Part shown: piece after piece, positions 26,297 to 35,850 of the stretch
Layout of the letters: each line of letters begins with the position of its first letter
Numbering within the stretch: position 1 is the stretch's first letter
Source of the DNA: Desulfospira sp963664655
GTDB taxonomy: Bacteria > Desulfobacterota > Desulfobacteria > Desulfobacterales > Desulfobacteraceae
Reading direction: 5' to 3'
Length of the DNA stretch: 64,000 nt
Assembly: GCA_963664655.2 (NCBI GenBank)
Contig: OY761554.1
Location: 2,294,001 to 2,358,000, forward strand
The notes under the pieces: generated by a model
What the model was told of the DNA's origin: nothing
The model's input: the letters and a program-made list of their open reading frames with translations, nothing else
The model's database searches: none
Program-made: the position numbers and the translations under genes

Positions 26297-26590
26297 TCAT
26301 ATTAATGTTGCATCAATTTTGTCATATTCCTTGTGAGTGCCAACAAAGCGAACGTAAACAATACCGAACTCGTAATTGATAGCCGCAATTAATCGATAAT
26401 TATTCCCCTTGATGTTGAAAACTACACGATTATTAGCGACAAAACTCGCATTTCGGTAATCGTTTTTAATATCAGAAGATGATTTCCACTTGGCCAATTT
26501 GGTTTTCGTATACCATGCTCGAAGCTGCTGTTCTGCATCAGGATGGATTTCCCAAAATTCTTTTATCATTTTTCTGGATATCACTCTCAT
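26297..26590 (-). CDS. HigB-like toxin (mRNA interferase)
   Basis: 97 residues, beginning MRVISRKMIKEFWEIHPDAEQQLRAWYTKTK, typical of the HigB_toxin family. Further features are DIKNDYRNASFVANNRVVFNIKGNNYRLIAAINYE and the C-terminal VRFVGTHKEYDKIDATLI. A second HigBA-type cassette distinct from 15537-16105. Intron D ends 51 bp upstream. Confidence 0.92.
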   Translation of the reverse strand: MRVISRKMIKEFWEIHPDAEQQLRAWYTKTKLAKWKSSSDIKNDYRNASFVANNRVVFNIKGNNYRLIAAINYEFGIVYVRFVGTHKEYDKIDATLI

Positions 26591-26761
26591 AAAATCAATA
26601 TAAGATGTTTCCGATTTGGGATCAAGTATTTTTTTGGAGAATCGGGTAGGTCAGGGGCATCTCTGCCCCTTTCCCCCCTAAGAACCGTACGTGACAGTTT
26701 CCCGTCATACGGCTCAAGCGTTTATAAAGGACGACCTTGTGGGACGCCCCGGCTGTTTACC

Positions 26762-28801
26762 TCATGCAGCTTGCTTTTGGCGGTATTCCCTGGCTGATAG
26801 CGTTGGGAGTAACCGTGAGTCCTTTTGATTCCGTCTACGCCAGAAATAATAGCTGTACTCGGGATCATATGGATTTGCATCTGCTTTAATTTTGATATAT
26901 CGTTTTATCCCTAATGAGATTAGGTGAATGATGTGATATCTGCAAGGCCCTTTTTTATTTTGGCTCTTGACAGTGAATATCCACTTGCGTTTTCCGTTAG
27001 TCCAGTAACGGTTTTTCAATCATTTTGAGGATTTCTTACGGTGACGCTTTTTAATCATTCTCCATAGCTGTTCGTAAACAAACGTATCGATAAGAGAAAA
27101 TGTTTCCGATGAAACTACATGTCGGTGATAGTTTCCCCAGCCCCGGAGGGTCTGGTTTAACTTTTTGACCAATGGTTCCAATGGACCGCCGACATGTTTA
27201 TGGATCAGTTCGCTGAGCTTTTCTTTAAGGGCGAGAACTCCCTTCTTTGCCGGGGTGATGTGCAGTACATTTCCGGTTTTTCGAAAAGTTTGGCCAAGGA
27301 ACGTAAATCCGTCTGTTATATGCGTGATCATGGTCTTTTCTTCAGATAATGATAGACCACGTTCAGTTAGAAACCCTTCGACTGCGGGCTTGACCTGTTC
27401 TTCGAGCAGGCGTTTGGATTTACCTGTGACGATAAAGTCGTCCGCATATCGAACAAAATTAACTCTGCATCGACGGGGAACTGCATCATGAACGGCTTTC
27501 TCCAGTCCGTCGAGGGTTAAATTCGACAAGGTGGGACTGATAATCCCGCCCTGTGGGGTTCCTTTACGCGAGGGGTATAGCTTGCCGTCTTCCACATACC
27601 CTGCCGTCAACCACTTTTTAAGAACGATTTTGTCCATAGGGATATTTTCCAACATCCATTCCTGGCTGATGTTGTCATAACACCCTTTGATGTCCGCCTC
27701 TAATATCCATGTCGCCGAATTAGGCTTGGAGAGTGCATTGAACGCTGCTGCAACAGCATCTGCACAGCTGCGGCCTTCACGGAAGCCGTAAGAATTACGG
27801 TCTCCTATGGTTTCCGCTACTGGGGCTAAAGCTAACTTGAACAGCGCCTGCATAGCTCTGCAAAGCATTGTTGGAATACTTAAAGGACGTTTCTTACCGT
27901 TCTTTTTGGGGATATAAATCCGTCTTAGCGGTTGCGGTCTATAACCTCGTCTTTGCAGGCTGCAAACAGCCTGCCATTTGGCTCGGGCGCCTTTCCATAA
28001 AACACCGTCTACGCCTGGAGTTTTTTTCCCTTTATTTGAGGTCACTCGTTTGACAGCCAAGGCCTTGGCGTAGAACGAATGAGTCAGTAAGTATTGCAGG
28101 GCTTTGACTTTGCCCCATCTTTCTTCCTTTACAGTGTTATTTTCTAATTTATTTTGAATAAAAACCGGGATTTTTTTTCGAATTATCCTGAACACTTCGC
28201 TAATATTTTCGAGATATTTTGACCTGTTTCTTAATATAACAGTTGTTAAATATAAAAGGAGATAATGAGCTTTTTCGATTTATTTCATTTTTTAACTCAA
28301 GACGTTTTAGTTGCTCCAAGCCCCCAATGGGGTTTAGTTTTTTCAATAAGGATTCTCAAGCTATTTTGAACTTCAAAATAATTATAATTTTTTATTAACT
28401 CTCTGTTTTCATAGCGCATTAATTTTTGCAAATGAATTAAAAAGCTCTTTTAGGTTCAAATTAATTAGAAAAATTTATGCAGTATGTTGCTCTCCTTGAA
28501 CAGCCTAATAATAATGCTCGGCTTGGGGTTGTTATTCAAGCCTTCCTGCTCATGCCTTAAAAAACCCACCTTGAAGGAGCGGAGCGACTTCTTGGTTAAT
28601 TTGAGATGGAATGAATATTTTATAACCTGTTCGGAATAATTAGAAAATTTTAGTCAGGATAAAACGTAATTCAACAACAGCCTTTGCGATACGCATTTGC
28701 AGCCTTCTAACTTCAGCCCGGGCTTTGTTCCAATCAATGGATGCCCATTTCTTAGCAGGGTCGATGGACGCACCAGTCTTTGTTTCTGTACAGACCGTCA
28801 T
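26762..28801 (-). pseudogene. Intron D maturase: nonsense mutation plus 542-bp insertion
   Basis: Relative to intron C, the codon TGG in SKWLKNRYW is TGA at about 27018, removing the end of domain X. The N-terminus (28677-28801) is separated from the rest by the insertion at 28135-28676. RT blocks including VRYADDFIVT are otherwise preserved, so decay is recent. Confidence 0.9.
28135..28676. mobile_element. MITE-like non-coding insertion (542 bp)
   Basis: Exact limits come from comparison with intron C. It is flanked by the 4-bp direct repeat ACAG (28131-28134 and 28677-28680) and starts and ends with TGTT/AACA. Sub-terminal inverted copies of TTTTCTAATT lie near both ends. AT-rich, no coding frame. 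The parent element is not in the window. Confidence 0.75.
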
Positions 28802-29452
28802 TTGCTTTCCCATCTTAAGCGGTTCTCCAAATTCTCTCGCAAGTCAACACCAATCGGACGTCTGCACGCATGTCTCCAAAACCGACGGTTTTGAGTTTTA
28901 CGTGAGCCATGTTTCATGCTCTATCCGTTTCATTACAAAACGGCGTTTGCTTTTTCCGAATTCTTACTGCTGCCCCTCCACAGGCTTGCCTTGCGGTTAG
29001 CTTTCCATGCATTGCACATGGGGAGTGACAACGTTTCCACGTTCCACATGATCGCTCTTTATGGACAACTTAGGCAGGCCTCTACGCCGATGAATCTTAA
29101 GATCCCGTGCAAGCAGTTAAAAGACTTGCATCCTGTTCATGTATACAAACGCAGGGAAGTATACATATAACCTGTTAATCCCGGTAGGTTAGGCGCTCAC
29201 TGACGGCGCTTAAAGCTCTTCGATTAATCTTGCCATATTGTCCGACCCTAGCCCTTAACCGGATGGGATTTCCGGAAGGGTTCTCCTGTCGCCATTCAAA
29301 CCCGATTCGGTACATTGTCGGTGAGGCTTCGCACCCCGTCATCAGCGCAACGGTAGCACGCTCACCTAGGGGATCGGTGGGGATACACCGAGTATATTCA
29401 GTGTCCTTACATTTACCTCCTATACATACAATCATGCAACACCGTGTCGCAC

Positions 29453-29581
29453 CATAACGGGGAGCTGAGGGGCCAGGCTTTTAAACCCCAAAAGCTCCGA
29501 TAAAAGTTTAAATTTTCCTGAACCAGGGACTCCCGAAAGGCCGCTCTGTAAGCCTGGTCCCGCTCCAGCGTTTTGTTATCT
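29453..29581 (-). repeat. attC-10 (type III), host of intron D
   Basis: GGGGAGCTGAGGGGCCAGGC to GCCTGGTCCCGCTCCAGCG palindrome. R'' is AGATAAC, complementary to the R' at attC-11. R' reads GTTATG followed by intron D. Confidence 0.9.
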
Positions 29582-29957
29582 TTTTTAAAGTTCCGAATTG
29601 AGAACACATTTTGTATTTCTGTAATGGCTTTTGGATTTGGGACAAGCTTTTTAATTTGCGGGAATTTCCCAAGAATATTTTTTAAAAATCGTTTCCAATA
29701 GCCATCTTCCTTTCCACATCCAATTCCGTTCGGAACAAAATTGTACAACGTATCAAGCACCCGATACCGCTTCCTTAACCGACCAAGTATCAAGCTGAAA
29801 CATGATTTTTTATTGATCGGTCAAGTCACCTAAATCTATCAAAGTTTGCCATGTTCAATGGTGCTACTTTGAATCTATTTTAAATTGGAATCAAAATCCT
29901 CTTTAATTTTTTTTAACCCAGTTTAGTTTGGTCTGCCTTCTTCAGTTTGTTTTTTGA
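29582..29957 (-). other. ORF-less cassette, family A copy 1
   Basis: About 375 bp between attC-10 and attC-11 with matching GTTATCT cores. Similar in sequence to 31740-32114, 38365-38729 and, more distantly, 40237-40678. The best-conserved block contains CTTCCTTAACCGACCAAGTATCAAG and a downstream GGTCAAGTCACC; CCGACC/GGTC can pair. No frame is conserved among copies. Confidence 0.72.
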
Positions 29958-30084
29958 AGATAACGGGGAGCTCAGCCGACCGGGGCATATAGCCGAGCAG
30001 GTTGTCGAAGCCAAGTTTTTTCGAAAACCCAAAGCTTTCGAAAAGCCGCTAGTCCCCCGGGTCGGCTGCAGCGTTTTGTTCTGT
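29958..30084 (-). repeat. attC-11 (type I)
   Basis: GGGGAGCTCAGCCGACCGGGG to CCCCCGGGTCGGCTGCAGCG. R' GTTATCT, R'' ACAGAAC; both match the cassettes they should belong to. Confidence 0.92.
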
Positions 30085-30747
30085 GAATTTTTTCCCACGA
30101 TCAAATTCTTGGAACTGGAGAATATGGCCCCAACTAAAATCTAATTTTCGATCAGGTTTTTCTACCATTGGTTCGACAATATCAAAAAATCCAAAAACGG
30201 CCCTTAGACCTCTTTTAATAAATTCTTCATTCAAAGCCAAACGCCCATCACCAAGAATCAATAAATCAGTATCATTATTTGCGGTTTTAGCAATTTTTGT
30301 CTTTTGTTCTGAATATTCCACATATCCATCGCAATGTGCAATGAGGTTTCTAACTTGCCGCAACTTATCAAGTTCCCCCCAGTGTTGATACTCAATATTC
30401 AAAACTTTTGTATAGAAGGTTTTTATTCCGGTAAAATTTCTGCCTCCTCGTAAATCATCAATTTTGAGAAGATCCTCTTTCTCGCTGAGAGCTATTGAAA
30501 ATTTGACAGAGTATCGTTCAAAGATTGAATAAATTTGAATCACAATCAAATATCTTGCTACCAACGGCCCTTCATAATATTTAAAATGTTGGTATATAAA
30601 AGCCTTTGTTGCTTCTGGGCTTATAATTGATACACTTTTTCGTCCAGAAAATGCTTCCACATACAGGTCATGAGATTTTTTGCAAATTGCATCTTCCAAC
30701 ATTCTAAGCTGTTCACATACGTACAACATTTTTTGTGAATATTGCAT
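30049..30747 (-). CDS. HEPN-like hypothetical protein (cassette gene)
   Basis: 232 residues, all-helical in appearance. It contains LDKLRQVRNLIAHCDGYVEY, an Rx4H motif (RNLIAH) in a helix, the signature of HEPN RNase domains. The C-terminal 20 residues are read from attC-11 itself (GKKFTEQNAAADPGD), a common trait of cassette genes. HEPN proteins often act in toxin or antiphage systems; no antitoxin partner is evident here. Family assignment is tentative. Confidence 0.6.
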   Translation of the reverse strand: MQYSQKMLYVCEQLRMLEDAICKKSHDLYVEAFSGRKSVSIISPEATKAFIYQHFKYYEGPLVARYLIVIQIYSIFERYSVKFSIALSEKEDLLKIDDLRGGRNFTGIKTFYTKVLNIEYQHWGELDKLRQVRNLIAHCDGYVEYSEQKTKIAKTANNDTDLLILGDGRLALNEEFIKRGLRAVFGFFDIVEPMVEKPDRKLDFSWGHILQFQEFDRGKKFTEQNAAADPGD

Positions 30748-30766
30748 CAGATGCCCTTTTTTAGAA

Positions 30767-30895
30767 ACAGAACGACAAGCTCAGCCGACCGGGGGTAAAT
30801 TGCCGAGCGCGTTGTGAAAGCAAAATCCTTTCATAAATCAAGGTCTTTCGAAAAGTCGCTAAGCCCCCCGGGTCGGCTGGAGCGGCTTGTTAGGA
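30767..30895 (-). repeat. attC-12 (type II)
   Basis: GACAAGCTCAGCCGACCGGGG to CCCCGGGTCGGCTGGAGCGG. R' GTTCTGT (matches attC-11 R''), R'' TCCTAAC. Confidence 0.92.
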
Positions 30896-31142
30896 AAATT
30901 ATCCTTTGCGTTTATAGGGTTCTCCGGCCAATCAACCTTTTCGAACTTTTCGAAAAATCATTTCCTTTTCAACGATGGTTCATCTTTTCTATCATCACAG
31001 TCTACGAGACTGCAATTTCAATCAGCAACGCCATGGGCTTTCAAACTTGCAGGATTCTTTTCAAAAAGGGTATTCCCCCAATGCCCTTTTTTGAATCTTG
31101 CTTTTCTTTTAAATCTTGACTGAAATTTTGTTTTCTTCTCGT
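30896..31142 (-). other. ORF-less cassette, family B copy 1
   Basis: About 247 bp with GTTAGGA cores at both ends. Similar to six other family B units. It carries the conserved hairpin with a GGGGG loop; here the arms are TTCAAAAA/TTTTTGAA, different from but as complementary as those of other copies. Confidence 0.78.
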
Positions 31143-31269
31143 TCCTAACGGGTAGCTCAGCCGACCGGGGCATATAACCGAGCAGGTTGTCGAAGCCAAG
31201 TTTTTTCGAAAACCAAGAGCTTTCGAAAAGCCGCTAGCTCCCCGGGTCGGCTGGAGCGGCTTGTTCGCA
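31143..31269 (-). repeat. attC-13 (type I)
   Basis: GGTAGCTCAGCCGACCGGGG to CCCCGGGTCGGCTGGAGCGG. R' GTTAGGA, R'' TGCGAAC. Confidence 0.92.
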
Positions 31270-31274
31270 CATTT

Positions 31275-31598
31275 TCAAAAAAGCCCATGAATTTGATAAA
31301 TTTCATGTTCCTCTGAATCTTTTGGAACCACTACCATTTCTCCAGATAGCGGTTCAACCCTATATTCCCATTCAATACCATCTTTCTCATAAGATTGAAT
31401 CTGAATCTCATCATAGTATCCAATCTCCATAAGCTCTTTTTCAGCATCGAACTCTGAACAGCCATAGCGTTTTGAATAAGACCCAATCAAATCTTCAAGA
31501 ATCCCGGAACTTGATAGCCATTTTATAGCATCTTGTTTCCGAGTTTTTGGGTTAAACTGTTTTCTTTGTTTATTTTTTTTCTTGCTCTTTTTGCTCAT
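31275..31598 (-). CDS. Hypothetical cassette protein
   Basis: 107 residues. Very basic N-terminus (SKKSKKKNKQRKQFNPKTRKQ), then a mixed region with a hydrophobic helix (DAIKWLSSSGILEDLIGSYS) and an acidic C-terminus (VEPLSGEMVVVPKDSEEHEIY). No recognised family. It fills its cassette exactly, ending 5 bp from attC-13. Confidence 0.65.
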   Translation of the reverse strand: MSKKSKKKNKQRKQFNPKTRKQDAIKWLSSSGILEDLIGSYSKRYGCSEFDAEKELMEIGYYDEIQIQSYEKDGIEWEYRVEPLSGEMVVVPKDSEEHEIYQIHGLF

Positions 31599-31609
31599 GA
31601 TTCTTTAAA

Positions 31610-31739
31610 TGCGAACGCGTAGCTGAGGGGCCAGGCTTTTAAACCCCAAAAGCTCCAATAAAAGTTCAAATTTTCCGAAACCAAGGACTCCCAAAAGGCC
31701 GCTCTGTAAGCCTGGTCCCTCTCCAGCGGATTGTTATCT
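31610..31739 (-). repeat. attC-14 (type III)
   Basis: GTAGCTGAGGGGCCAGGC to GCCTGGTCCCTCTCCAGCGG. R' GTTCGCA (matches attC-13 R''), R'' AGATAAC. Confidence 0.9.
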
Positions 31740-32114
31740 TTTTATAACGCCCCGAATTTAGGTTGCATTTTCACTTTTTATGATGGTTTTGAACCCGGAA
31801 TAAGCTTTTAAATTTGCTGAGATTTCCCAAGAATATTAATTGAAATCGTTTCCAATAGCCACCTTCCTTTCGATCCCCAATTCCGTCCGGGAAAACATTG
31901 TACAGCGAGTCAAGCACCCGATACTGCTTCCTTAACCGAACAAGTATCAAGCTGAAACATGATTTTTTTATTGATCGGTCAAGTCACCTAAATCTGTCAA
32001 AGTCTGCCCTGCCCGATGGTGCTACTTTGAATCTATTTTAAATTGGAATCAAAGTCCTCTTTAAATTTTTTAACCCGGTTTCGTTTGGTCTGCCTTCTTC
32101 CGTTTGTTTTTTGA
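31740..32114 (-). other. ORF-less cassette, family A copy 2
   Basis: About 375 bp, clearly similar to 29582-29957 over most of its length, especially the last 200 bp. Same core (GTTATCT) and the same type III attC on its low-coordinate side. Confidence 0.72.
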
Positions 32115-32241
32115 AGATAACGACAAGCTCAGCCGACCGGGGGCAAATTGCCGAGTTCGTTGTAAAAGCAAAATCCTTTCATAAACCAAGGTCTTTGAAA
32201 AGTCGCTAGGCCCCCGGGTCGGCTGGAGCGACTTGTTAGGA
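32115..32241 (-). repeat. attC-15 (type II)
   Basis: GACAAGCTCAGCCGACCGGGG to CCCCCGGGTCGGCTGGAGCG. R' GTTATCT (matches attC-14 R''), R'' TCCTAAC. Identical by eye to attC-16 and attC-20. Confidence 0.92.
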
Positions 32242-32479
32242 AAATAATCCTTTGAATTTATAGGGTTTTCCGAACAATCAAACTTTTCGAAAAATCATTT
32301 CCTTTTCATCTATGGTTCATCTATTCTATCATCACAGTTTCCGAGACTGCAATTTCAATCAGCAACGCCATGGGCTTTCAAACTTGCAGGATTCTTTTCA
32401 CAAAGGGTATTCCCCCAATGCCTTTTGTGGAATCTTGCTTTTCTTTTAAATCTTGACTGAAATTTTGTTTTCTTCTCGT
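32242..32479 (-). other. ORF-less cassette, family B copy 2
   Basis: Together with attC-15 forms a 365-bp unit that recurs with no difference visible by eye at 32480-32851 and 37279-37650. Contains the GGGGG-loop hairpin with ACAAA/TTTGT arms. Confidence 0.78.
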
Positions 32480-32606
32480 TCCTAACGACAAGCTCAGCCG
32501 ACCGGGGGCAAATTGCCGAGTTCGTTGTAAAAGCAAAATCCTTTCATAAACCAAGGTCTTTGAAAAGTCGCTAGGCCCCCGGGTCGGCTGGAGCGACTTG
32601 TTAGGA
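32480..32606 (-). repeat. attC-16 (type II)
   Basis: Same as attC-15. R' GTTAGGA, R'' TCCTAAC. Confidence 0.92.
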
Positions 32607-32844
32607 AAATAATCCTTTGAATTTATAGGGTTTTCCGAACAATCAAACTTTTCGAAAAATCATTTCCTTTTCATCTATGGTTCATCTATTCTATCATCAC
32701 AGTTTCCGAGACTGCAATTTCAATCAGCAACGCCATGGGCTTTCAAACTTGCAGGATTCTTTTCACAAAGGGTATTCCCCCAATGCCTTTTGTGGAATCT
32801 TGCTTTTCTTTTAAATCTTGACTGAAATTTTGTTTTCTTCTCGT
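32607..32844 (-). other. ORF-less cassette, family B copy 3
   Basis: Tandem duplicate of the cassette at 32242-32479, identical by eye. Confidence 0.78.
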
Positions 32845-32975
32845 TCCTAACGGGGAGCTGAGGGGCCAGGCTTTTTAAACCCCAAAAACTCCGATAAAAA
32901 GATAAACTTTCTTGAACCAGGGACTTCCGAAAGGCCGCTCAGTAAGCCTGGTCCCTCTCCAGCGTTTTGTTAGCT
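32845..32975 (-). repeat. attC-17 (type III)
   Basis: GGGGAGCTGAGGGGCCAGGC to GCCTGGTCCCTCTCCAGCG. R' GTTAGGA, R'' AGCTAAC; the latter overlaps the stop codon of the gene at 32970 and matches R' at attC-18. Confidence 0.9.
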
Positions 32976-33350
32976 AAATATACTGTTTGATCTTGGAGCG
33001 TAACAGTTTGTTTTAATGTTGTTTTCTATTATTAGTTTTTGTATTGCTTCAGGGTCATCATATAGTTCGCTTTGGATGACTTGGGTCATTAATCTGTTTA
33101 TGGATTCTTTACCAATGCCAGGTGTATTTATTATATCCTGGAAATCAAGAGCTTTAATGTCGTCAGCAAACAGAACATTTTTTGAATTTAAATATTTTTT
33201 AATCGGACCTGGTAAAGAGCTATAATCTATACATTTTGAAATGGGAATTTTGCTTCTTTTTCCAAATTTGATTTTCCCAGCTGCAACTTCTTGGAATGGA
33301 TTATTTCTATGACCACAAAATTCAGTTGGATTTTGTAAAATCATGAACAT
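32970..33350 (-). CDS. Small helix-hairpin-helix-like protein
   Basis: 126 residues. The only recognisable element is a helix-hairpin-helix-like motif, DIINTPGIGKESINRLM, in the second half, suggesting nucleic-acid binding. The first ATG overlaps the end of the transposase frame (GGAG followed by ATGTTCATGA), so translation looks coupled to it; the second ATG would give an ATGA overlap. Its stop codon lies inside R'' of attC-17. It is either the original last gene of this cassette or an accessory protein of the transposase operon. Confidence 0.6.
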   Translation of the reverse strand: MFMILQNPTEFCGHRNNPFQEVAAGKIKFGKRSKIPISKCIDYSSLPGPIKKYLNSKNVLFADDIKALDFQDIINTPGIGKESINRLMTQVIQSELYDDPEAIQKLIIENNIKTNCYAPRSNSIFS

Positions 33351-35781
33351 TTCTCCAATACCAGTTGAATTTTTTCCGGCAGGTTATCCATTATTATCAA
33401 TTTCCTAAAGCCCGGCAGTACCCGGTCGGTATGAGAAATTGAAGGAATAGGTTCATATCCGTTGATTTCCAGGTCCGTGAACAGTTCTTCAAGATTTTTC
33501 TTCCCATTCAGAAGCAAGTGCATATACTCAGGATTTTCCAAATTTTTTATCAGGGGCGTGTCAGCCAGCATTGCATGCAAAACCCGCCGCATTGAGTTGT
33601 TACCGGTTTTTCGCCGATGATCACGGCGCAGACCCCGAAAAAATTGTTCCAGCAGGTTATTGGTGCGCTGGGGATAGATGGTTATTTTTCCGGACGGAGT
33701 GTCGACCTCAATGGGATCTGCAAACAGTCGTTCATCGTATTTATCGATCTGTTTAGCTAACTTTTGGCAAAGCAGATCTCTTTTGTAATTGGCGTTTTTA
33801 TCAAGTTTCGAACGGAATCGGCCTACGGCTTTTTGGATACTGTTTATGGATTTGTTCGATCCATCATCATTCAAGCCATTCCGCCCGGAAGGATCTGCAA
33901 TACGCATTTTTTTTCGGAGGTCATCAAAAAGCAGGGTCCGCCATTCAAGATCATCAATAGACCGGATGAAATCCGGATCATTACAGAGATTTTTGGTCAG
34001 GTTATCGAGCTTGCCAAATAACCGTTTTCCGACTCGGTCCCGAGAGGCCTTTTCTTGCATGGATGGCAGTGAGTCTTTCAGCTGCGCAATTCTGCGGGCA
34101 AAGGCCAGAAGCGGTCGATCAAACGGGAACCCATATCCGTTGCCTTCTTTTTTACCCTGCAGGCACCACTGGCACAGAGAATAGATCGAAGCCGAAGATG
34201 CCTGATTCATGTTTTCTAACCCATGGCCTTTTGTGATGGCATCTGTCAGGTGCCCCGCATCAAGCGCATGGTTATCAACCCGCTGGTGAAGGTCACGTAT
34301 AATTTCACCCAGCCTGGTGGTGGCGGCATGTTTTTGCAGGGCTTTCCTCAATTGACCGTAAGAGGGTTCGAGCAGATCCTTTCCGGCATCCCGCAGAAAA
34401 TGAAAATGACAGACAAAGTCCCGGGTACCGGGAAAAACCAGGGACACTGCTTTACAGATACCGGTTCCCATGTCATGGACACAGGCAATGGGGGTTCCGT
34501 AGTTTCTTTGCAGTTGCTCAAGAAAAGGCACGATATGGTCGGTATGTTCGCTGGGGATTTTTACATTGCCCAGTACAATCTGCTTCAGACCGTCCATCCC
34601 GGTCATCAGTACCGGAGCATCTCCTTCATGGGTGGCATCCAGATGCAATATGTATCCGCCGCTGCGGTTCATGGCCTGTTCAATGCGAGGGGTGGCCTGC
34701 CGGTGCGCCAGTGCGAGATAAAGGATGAATTTGCGTCCAAGGTACTCGACTTCTGAAGGGCTCAGATCAATATTTCTGAGCGTAAGTTCGTGGCAGACCT
34801 CATCGGTTGTCAGGCAGCGATGGTAAAGACTTTTACCGACAAAAACAAGGACATCCCATGCCACATTACAACATCTGGCAACGATATTGCGCAAATCTTT
34901 TGAACGGTAAACTTTCCGGCATGTCCGGCAGTGGTACAGGGTCTCATGGGCTTTAAAAGGACCACTCATGCTAAATACGGTTTTCCGTCTGGTTTTCTGG
35001 ACAAAAAGAGTCCTGCAGCAAGAACAGCGATTCTCTTCGGGCCGGAATCTGACGTCCGGGAGATTCGGGAACAATGCCCCCGGCAGTGTATCGTGGCAAA
35101 GCCGGGTCAAATTCTGGCTGAGCGCAAGCCAGGCTTTGGCTCCGGAATTCAGGCTTTTTTTTTTATCCCGTGTGCATCGAAAAGCGTTTGAATCTGATCT
35201 GTGTTGATCCGCACTCCTGTTTTTTGGAAAACAGATTTGGCCAACTGTTTCAAATCCAAACCGGGTTTCTGGATAAATACCACAAGGATCTGCACCGCCA
35301 ACTCCGCCGGCAGGGGTGTCTGTTCCGTTTGAAGGGCCTTTTCCTGAGCATCGGCTTTGACTGAATCGATGGCCAGGTACACATAAGAACCCCCGTGCTT
35401 TTGTCTTTGCAGCTGTCCCTGGCGGTATAACTGAACCAGAATGGCATGGCAGCGGCACCGAAGCAACTGCCCCAGTTGATCGGCTGTCTTCCCTGATGTA
35501 CTTCTCTCGACCAGATTCACCAGCGTATGGGTAAGCGGACCATGTCTTGAAAATCCGATATCCCGGTAAAACCACAGGCCCTTGCTGTTGAAACGGGGAA
35601 TCGAGGCCAGGGTGTACCATTTCCCATTGTGGGAAAAACTGCTGAAGTAACCGGTTTTGGCCAAAAATCGCCGAACCGAAGGAATGGAGTAGTTCATTCG
35701 CTCGGCCAGTGGTTGGATCATCCAGCATTTGTTTTCCTGAAAGGCTGAAATCAGCTTCTGGTCTGGCGGTTTGTCCATATG
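33341..35781 (-). CDS. DDE transposase expressed as an ORF1-ORF2 fusion through an A10 slippery run
   Basis: ORF1 (35149-35781, ATG MDKPPDQKL with AGGAGG) has two winged-helix-like parts (MIQPLAERMNYSIPSVRRFLA; TADQLGQLLRCRCHAILVQLY). ORF2 runs in the -1 frame from about 35160 to 33341. The frames meet at ten A residues (35155-35164): ORF1 reads ATA AAA AAA AAA GCC TGA, ORF2 reads GAT AAA AAA AAA AGC. ORF2 holds a Cys4 zinc motif (CSCC and CRTC), LHLDATHEGDAP (Asp), ACVHDMGTGI (Asp) and RTNNLLEQFFRGLRRDHR (Glu), a MULE/IS256-like DDE arrangement. The fusion would be about 810 residues. Element ends were not found. Slippage is inferred from the sequence. Confidence 0.78.
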
Positions 35782-35796
35782 TACCTGTACCTCCTG

Positions 35797-35850
35797 ATAA
35801 AGTATTGCAAATATACTCAGATTCAACTGAATATTTGCAATACCTTATCA
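35797..35850. promoter_or_regulatory. Strong inverted repeat upstream of the transposase
   Basis: GATAAAGTATTGCAAATAT and ATATTTGCAATACCTTATC form a near-perfect 19-bp inverted repeat around a 16-nt loop, ending about 15 bp before the AGGAGG of ORF1. It could be an operator, an attenuator blocking read-in transcription, or a terminal palindrome of the mobile element. Confidence 0.6.

Larger units (their letters stand above)
26641..29452 (-). mobile_element. Group II intron D, carrying a MITE-like insertion
   Basis: 5' end GTGCGACACGGTG at 29452, domain V at 26682-26715, 3' end ...CTACCCGAT at 26641. Nearly identical to intron C outside the two different insertions, so one is a recent copy of the other. 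Inserted 3 nt after GTT of attC-10 R'. The maturase is doubly broken. Confidence 0.9.

Noticed and set aside
29413..29793. 126-codon frame in the first family A cassette
   Set aside because: It crosses attC-10 and the intron junction and is not conserved in the other three copies.
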